A stretch of DNA of 60,000 nucleotides from Branchiostoma floridae. Lineage: Eukaryota; Chordata; Leptocardii; Amphioxiformes; Branchiostomatidae. Shown here in pieces: positions 54,281-60,000 of the stretch (the stretch's first letter is position 1; the number at the start of each line of letters is the position of its first letter). The DNA lies in contig NC_049990.1 in the NCBI RefSeq assembly GCF_000003815.2, forward strand, positions 4,467,803 through 4,527,802, read 5' to 3'. The notes beneath the pieces were generated by a model. That model saw nothing but the letters and a program-made list of their open reading frames with translations. It searched no databases and was not told where the DNA came from. The translations under genes and the position numbers were made by a program.

Positions 54281-54663
54281 AGGCCACGCCCATTTAATTT
54301 GTTGGTTCTCACATTTTAAAAAAACAGTAGATGCTAGAAAACTGCACAGTCAATGGATTACCGCACACTTCTGTTAATTGCACGGAATCCCCAAATTCTG
54401 AACCAATACGGTGCAGCTGGATAACTTTGCATCATTACAACACCCGGATAATTGCACCCAGTGCAATTAAATGGCTTCTGTAGTAGTGACAGGAGTATTC
54501 TCATGAAACAGAGAAACGGAATTCTGTACCTAATGTTGCACAAAGTTTTGGGGAGTGCATATAGTCAGAATCTGATGCAAGATTTCCTACTCTATGATAT
54601 TTTTTCGCCTTCTCTGCTTGCTGAATTTTTGCCAAGAACCAACAAAACAAAATGGCGTGGCCT
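54281..54663. mobile_element. Non-autonomous inverted-repeat element (AGGCCACGCC termini)
   Basis: AGGCCACGCCCATTTAATTT, then GTTGGTTCT, on the left is mirrored by ..AAATGGCGTGGCCT, preceded by agaaccaac, on the right. TIRs are about 30 bp with a few mismatches, total 383 bp, no transposase frame. The superfamily is not determined. Confidence 0.72.
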
Positions 54664-55897
54664 AACATACAAGTCATGTAGATAAGGAAAAGACGATGAC
54701 ATGTATTGAAGAAAACGGACATGCGATCGGGGTTTGCCTGTTATTCTTCCACTGCCCCCCTCCCCCATGTATGTGCGATGATGTAAATAAGAGAAGAACA
54801 CCATGATGGAGAGTACTGACTGGGATATGGCAGCTACACCTCCAATCTGATTACACTAGATGAGGTCCACACTAACGTGATTTTATGGATGACATCTCCA
54901 TAAGGCCCCAAATTAATTTGATAGTGAAAAAAGAAATAAGACTGTCTGAAAGAAATATCATACAAGTTCCTAGATGTTGACAAGGAGCTTTTTTAACCTC
55001 CTTGGTGTTGATGTTGATGATCATGTGAGATGAAAAAGACAAGATTTTATAGGCATCAATAGACAATTAAGAATTTTTGAACGATTAAGAATCGATATTG
55101 GTATGATTAGATGGCGAGACATTTACTTGAAACAAGGGTACAATAATCTCTATCACGTATCATTGCAAATCTTCCGAAGGGAAGGAATTTTAGTTCTTCA
55201 TGAAAAAGTTGAACTGTTGTCTAGCACAAGGATTGGACTTCTTCTTCTGAAGTTCTTGTTTTTCCTTAAGACAGAACCAAGGTCAAGACTTCTTAAGGGT
55301 GATGTCATCTATAAGACGGAGTTGGTGTGTTCTCAGATGTCTTTCTTGGGTCCATCCAGGGGCAGTTCCACTTGATATGCTCGCTTGTACAGACAAAAGC
55401 TCCCCCGTCCCTGGCTGTGGCCTTGGAATGACCAACTGTACCTTAGGGTTTCATTTCCAATCATGAATGGCATAGATGTAACAATTTCATTTTGCAGATT
55501 TTGAAAGTAATCTTAATTTTGATAAGTAAACACATTCTAAGCTCAGCATCTAAATTGGTAATTGGAGTTTTGCAAGGTTAGAGTATTACGGAGCTCTTTT
55601 TGTTTTACATGCACAATGATTGTATTTCTGCCATTATAATATTTTTCATCATAAAATTTTAGTATGGATAAGTTGTTGGTTCATTCCATGCGCACAAGAA
55701 AGTTCACCCTGTGATCAACAGTGGTACATCCCACAATAGGTCTGCCATCTTTAGAAATTCAGGCTGTACCACTTTGAATAGGGGTGTTTTTTTAAAATTC
55801 TACACAGCAGGGACATTGGAGCTTGTTAAAAGCTTGTGTAGCTCTGTTGTTCCGTGGCCTTGTTGTTGTGATTGTGCATGACGGCGTGCGTGTGTGC
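54664..55897. other. No gene seen
   Basis: AT-rich unique sequence. The open frame at 55103-55375 (90 codons) has no recognisable motif. Confidence 0.4.
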
Positions 55898-56178
55898 GGC
55901 TCGAAATGCTTTTTTTTCCATAACCTGCGATGTTGCAGTTTGAGAAAATATTATCGCAATCCATCCAGAGGTTCTCGAGTTATGCTGACTACAAATATCT
56001 GGAAAAACAGACAGACCCAAAACTATATCTCCATTTTTCATGGAGATAAAAAACTTAAATACTGTATATCATAACTGGTGTTTTGGCCCTTCCACTGCTT
56101 TCTGATGGACTTTAAAACTATTGACTAGCTTGTATCATGTGTAGTTTACAGATTCTAGTCTTTTTGACTCACTGACAA

Positions 56179-56209
<31 letters not shown>

Positions 56210-56387
56210 AGCAAGAAAAATTTTGACATGCATTGGCCTTTGCAATACACTAGCAGTTTTGGCTGATAAGCATGATTCATAACACAAAAGCAGGCTTTTT
56301 TTAGAGATCGCAAAGTTTAGCTCAAATCTTAATTTGCACAAACTTTCCTCTGCGTATTGCAGGTTGTAGGAAAGTATTTCGAGCCCC
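55898..56387. mobile_element. hAT-like non-autonomous element, about 490 bp
   Basis: GGCTCGAAATGCTTTTTTTT at the left and ..GTATTTCGAGCCCC at the right are inverted. Subterminal ataacctgcgatgttgcag mirrors attgcaggttgt. The ends match those of the MITE at 38961-39302. The interior contains an AG microsatellite at about 56177-56210. Confidence 0.72.
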
Positions 56388-59183
56388 GGTATGTCTACAA
56401 GAAATGACAAGCGATATTTAAACCATCGTTTTTCCATTGGTTTGATACCGTGGTGGTTTTGTATTTACTCTTTTGATGCAGCGTCGATGGTCAAAATGCA
56501 TCAATGCAAAAGGGTTAAGAACTGTAATATATACATTTTGTACATAGGTCTTCCATATTGGAACCGCAAATGATGTGTTTGGTATTTTGTATCCCACAGT
56601 AGACTCATACATATGCTGTAAAAAGTGTTGTGCTGATCAGATCATAATGTTAAAATGTTGGGGGAAAACTTGGAATTTTAGAGTGTGTTACATACATGTG
56701 TAAGGATACATGAGATATTTGTAGTGATAATTTTAAAACTCTATCAGTTTGTTTTCAAAATATTTTACAGGTATGATACATATCATATTTTGTTGGTAGA
56801 AAGATGTTTAACTTTTAAGTGTAGTAAATGTTTAGCTTAAGTTATTGGTTAAATGTTCCAAATCTTATTGAAGATAATCAGTATTACATGCTTTTCACAC
56901 AAAAGCTTCACATATCATCTGAAAGAGCATGCTTGTATTACTATCATAGTAATACTATGCTGTTTTTTGTTATAATATATACTATTTATTAATTAGTATA
57001 TTGAGCATTGTCAGGATTTCCAAATTCTTAATGCTGATCAGGATTTGACATTTAACAAATTACTGATCATGAGATAAAGAATCTGATTAAAAACAATGGA
57101 TTTGTTGTCTTATACGTAAAGGCACTTCTAAATCTTTTAACGTGATCATATTCCAAGTTTGAAATCAAGGGACACATATCCAATTTTGGTCGCGTACGGT
57201 CGCGCAGCGATCATTATCTAGATGAAAAAGGGGCCTAAATGATATATCAGTGGGATACTCAGCCGAAGGCCCGACTTTTGTGTGTTCCTATTTCTCAGCG
57301 TTGCATGTGATTGTGCAAACAAGAGGTGCAGACCGACCTTTCCAATAAAAACCTCAACACTTTCTTGTTGTTGTCTCATTTCTTGTCTCTGTATGATCAT
57401 TGCTGAGTCAGAAAGTACCCTTAGAGGTTGACTTTGCTTAAATCAGCATACTCATTATTCATAGAAGCTAGTTACATTGTATATGTATAATGAAAGTGAT
57501 TTCTTGAAAAATGAATAGGACTAGCAGATAATTTATTTTCCAAGGCCTTCTTGGTCAGAAACATTTTGGGACGTCTTTGGTTACAAGAATGTCTCGGGCT
57601 AATTAACTTAGTAGTGTATATAATTTGGCCTTTAAATAAACACATGGTCCTACTGAGAGGTGGATGTCTCTGAAGTTTTTTTTCTTCACATTTTTCATAA
57701 GAATCATAAAGAGCCAGAAAGACAGTAGACACAGTACTTTACTCTTCAATGATAGCTTTAATCATCGATTTTGCAGCCATTCTATACCCTCTTGACCCTC
57801 CATTTGCTTAGAATAACCTGTGATACTCTGAGAGTTACAGTATACTTGTCTGGACATAGTGACAAAGTAAAGAAATTAGCACTTTGGTAAATTCTTTGTA
57901 GTAAAATGGGACAATGATTTTTTTGGGGGGAGGCCTAGGGGGGGAGAATTGAAACAAAAACTATGTTTATAATATGAAACACTTTTTTTTTATCAATATC
58001 AGACTAGCTGACAGTGTGTCCATATATAGAAGTTGAGATAGATTTAACAGCAAAGTGCCAAATTTACCAAAACATACTCAACTTGTTGTATTTACATGTA
58101 GCAACTACACATTTTTCATACCAGAAGTTAACCATGAATGGTCTTCACATGGCACTGCTATCAAAAATTGAAAAGTACTTGGCTTTCAAAAGAACCACTG
58201 TGACAACACAATTACATGCTCCCTTTCAAATTTATCAATCATTATGTACATCTTAACACAAAACCATCAACGACCAAAACAACGGATCAAATTGCACCAA
58301 GTTGATATGTGAGAATACGTTTTAGTTAAACATGGTGGAAAATTACACATTAAAGACATGATTGTGGCTTATAACATCATTTTTTTTTTGGTAGTAGAAC
58401 ATATAAAGAAAGATGTTCAAGTATTCACAGTAGTTGATCAATGTTTGGGTCCCCTTGGAACTTGATACCACTTAAACATTATTGAATAGACTCTTACAAT
58501 GACAATGTTTCATATACTCTCTTTCACAAAGACAAACATTCTGAGTTTGTGCCATAATTGTACAATGTAAGTACCACAGTTACAAGTCGCTGCGAAAGAA
58601 CTGAAAATACATGATATTGTATTGTATTGTATTGTAGCTGACTGTAGTGGTGTATGCAAACAGCTTGGCACAGTAATACTACTGTAAGTGTAACAGTAGC
58701 TACTTTAACCCCCTGTTTGAAATTCTTTCTGTAAAATCTTTGTCGCCATTACTGACTTTAACACCCTCTTTGTAAGATTGGCCTGAATCTCTTTACTATA
58801 TAGCCAGCTTGGTTAGCCACTTGGCACCAACTTTGTATTGGTTATGCAATTACTCATCAGGAAGGGGTTTAAGACAAGTTAGACAGTTTATCTATTAATA
58901 ATCCGAAGGGGAATGCATACAAAGTATTTTTTCTCAAGACAATTTCATGAAAGTTGACACATGGCCATGATGTTTCTATGCACTAGATGTTGGTAATAAA
59001 TATGTCACAAGGTCTTAATGGGTGGAATTTGAGGTACATACATACAGCACAGTGTATTGATACACAGCCCCAAGTGGCATACATCTTATTATAACATATC
59101 TTAAATATCCCTCCTAGATGTCACATTAAGTCTGGGAGAAGCAAACTTAAGCTCTATCTTGAGTTGTGGAAGACCAGCTTTCG
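56388..59183. other. No gene seen; possible 3'UTR of the - strand gene at the right end
   Basis: AT-rich sequence. - strand AATAAA signals occur, for example near 57530 (tttatt on +). If the exon at 59184-59218 is terminal, part of this stretch is its 3'UTR, but the end cannot be placed. Confidence 0.35.
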
Positions 59184-59218
59184 TCACAACTCGTCGTCGT
59201 GATGATGTCTTTGAGAAT
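59184..59218 (-). CDS. Terminal coding exon of an unrecognised - strand gene
   Basis: A very strong acceptor on the - strand (cagtttcttccatccttcct then tctccag) precedes 35 nt. In phase with the exon at 59875-60000 it encodes DSQRHHHDDEL followed by TGA. The predicted protein thus ends HHHDDEL. No domain was recognised. The call depends on joining the two exons, whose phases agree (1 base + 2 bases). Confidence 0.55.
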
Positions 59219-59422
59219 CTGGAGAAGGAAGGATGGAAGAAACTGAATGTTTTACTTAAGTTACTTTCCTACATAGTTTAGAGATATCAATTTGAAACAA
59301 GTATACAATTTCGCTTTCATTTAAACTCATACTAGCCCATCTACATGCATCACATCAGGTATCAATATTGAACAATATTGTACTATCCCAATATAGTACT
59401 GGAGTGTAGTGATAAAGTGTAT

Positions 59423-59475
59423 AGCCGGTATAACCGCCGTTCGGCGTAACACACCAGCTTCACACCAGTGTAGTG
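59423..59475 (-). repeat. Third copy of the transposon-tail repeat
   Basis: tatagccggtataaccgccg and ttcggcgtaacacaccagct match the reverse complement of 14029-14072. Lies in the intron of the - strand gene. Confidence 0.65.
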
Positions 59476-59874
59476 ATGACACAAGAAGAAGAAGAATATT
59501 GAACAATCTGGAGACAAATGATCATGGCACCATTTGGTGACTGATAGAAAGCATTGTGCACCAATTCTAAACAACCTGCTTGAATACATTTTATACATAA
59601 AACATCATGTGTTATAAGCAGGTCATCTAATCCATGTTGATTCAATGAGGTAAAGAGTGAAGATGATAATAAAGACCATGGTTAGATTTTGTTATCAAAG
59701 ACTTTCCTAATTTCTAAACATCAACAAAGTCTGACTTTGAGGCACTTTCAAATAAATAGCAAGACAGGATGTTTAATTTATTGAAATAAAAGAAGAGCAA
59801 AAATGTGTAATAATACCTTCTGGCTTTAAAATATGAAATATTCAGAATATGCCATAACATAAGTAGAAAGTTAC

Positions 59875-60000
59875 CTTCAGCTTGTAATGTTTCTCCCCCA
59901 GGTTTTGAAGAAGCTGATTTTTCCCCGTTTGTTAATCTCTGTTGTAGAGCCTTTATCTCGTTATCGTAGTCTGTCCACTCTGGAACTATCCTCACTGCCG
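59875..60000 (-). CDS. Penultimate exon (partial) of an unrecognised - strand gene
   Basis: On the - strand the frame reads VRIVPEWTDYDNEIKALQQR, then LTNGEKSASSKPGGETLQAE, ending at a consensus donor (CTGAAG|gtaact). The exon continues beyond the window edge. The NEIKALQQRL stretch has coiled-coil-like heptad spacing. I do not recognise the family. The gene is convergent with the GDPD5-like gene. Confidence 0.65.

Overview
The window is eukaryotic genomic DNA: GT-AG introns, tRNA-derived SINE-like heads, LINE fragments, many short inverted-repeat transposons and one 480-N assembly gap (557-1036). It is AT-rich, strewn with TACATGTA and TACCGGTA octamers and with non-autonomous DNA transposons. 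Together with an intron-rich gene close to vertebrate GDPD5/GDE2, this suggests an invertebrate deuterostome, most likely a lancelet (Branchiostoma). That assignment is an inference.

One gene can be reconstructed fully. On the + strand between 42212 and 52869, thirteen constitutive coding exons plus two alternative last exons encode a six-transmembrane glycerophosphodiester phosphodiesterase of the GDPD5/GDPD2/GDPD4 (GDE2/GDE3) family. All splice phases close. The isoforms are 563 and 594 residues and differ only in the cytoplasmic tail. The metal-binding/catalytic set H230, E257, D259, H272 is intact. On the - strand at the right edge, the last two coding exons of an unrecognised gene are visible (59875-60000 and 59184-59218), ending in DDEL. 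I see no other convincing cellular coding exon. The 42 kb left of the GDPD gene may be intergenic or a long 5'-UTR intron; a promoter-like cluster lies at 5508-5560.

The rest is repeats: an internally deleted mariner (1810-2391), two nested LINE 3' ends (9310-10835), SINE-like tRNA heads (about 13.5, 27.1, 32.0, 34.95 and 47.45 kb), hAT-like MITEs (38.96 and 55.9 kb), a 904-bp TA-flanked element (39545-40448), other inverted-repeat elements (4.7, 35.1, 41.6, 49.7, 50.3 and 54.3 kb), and more than a dozen low-copy tandem arrays with periods of 57 to about 430 bp.

The most interesting signal is the same tandem-duplication habit acting inside the GDPD gene. Exons 1, 2, 5 and 7, and the acceptor region of alternative last exon 14b, are each preceded by one to four degenerate copies of their own 3' splice site plus the start of the exon. 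The end of exon 1 also has a downstream copy whose donor G is lost. One copy (42697-42753) is still a 57-nt in-frame exon with both splice signals. The window thus shows a fossil series of splice-site-module duplications around a conserved gene.
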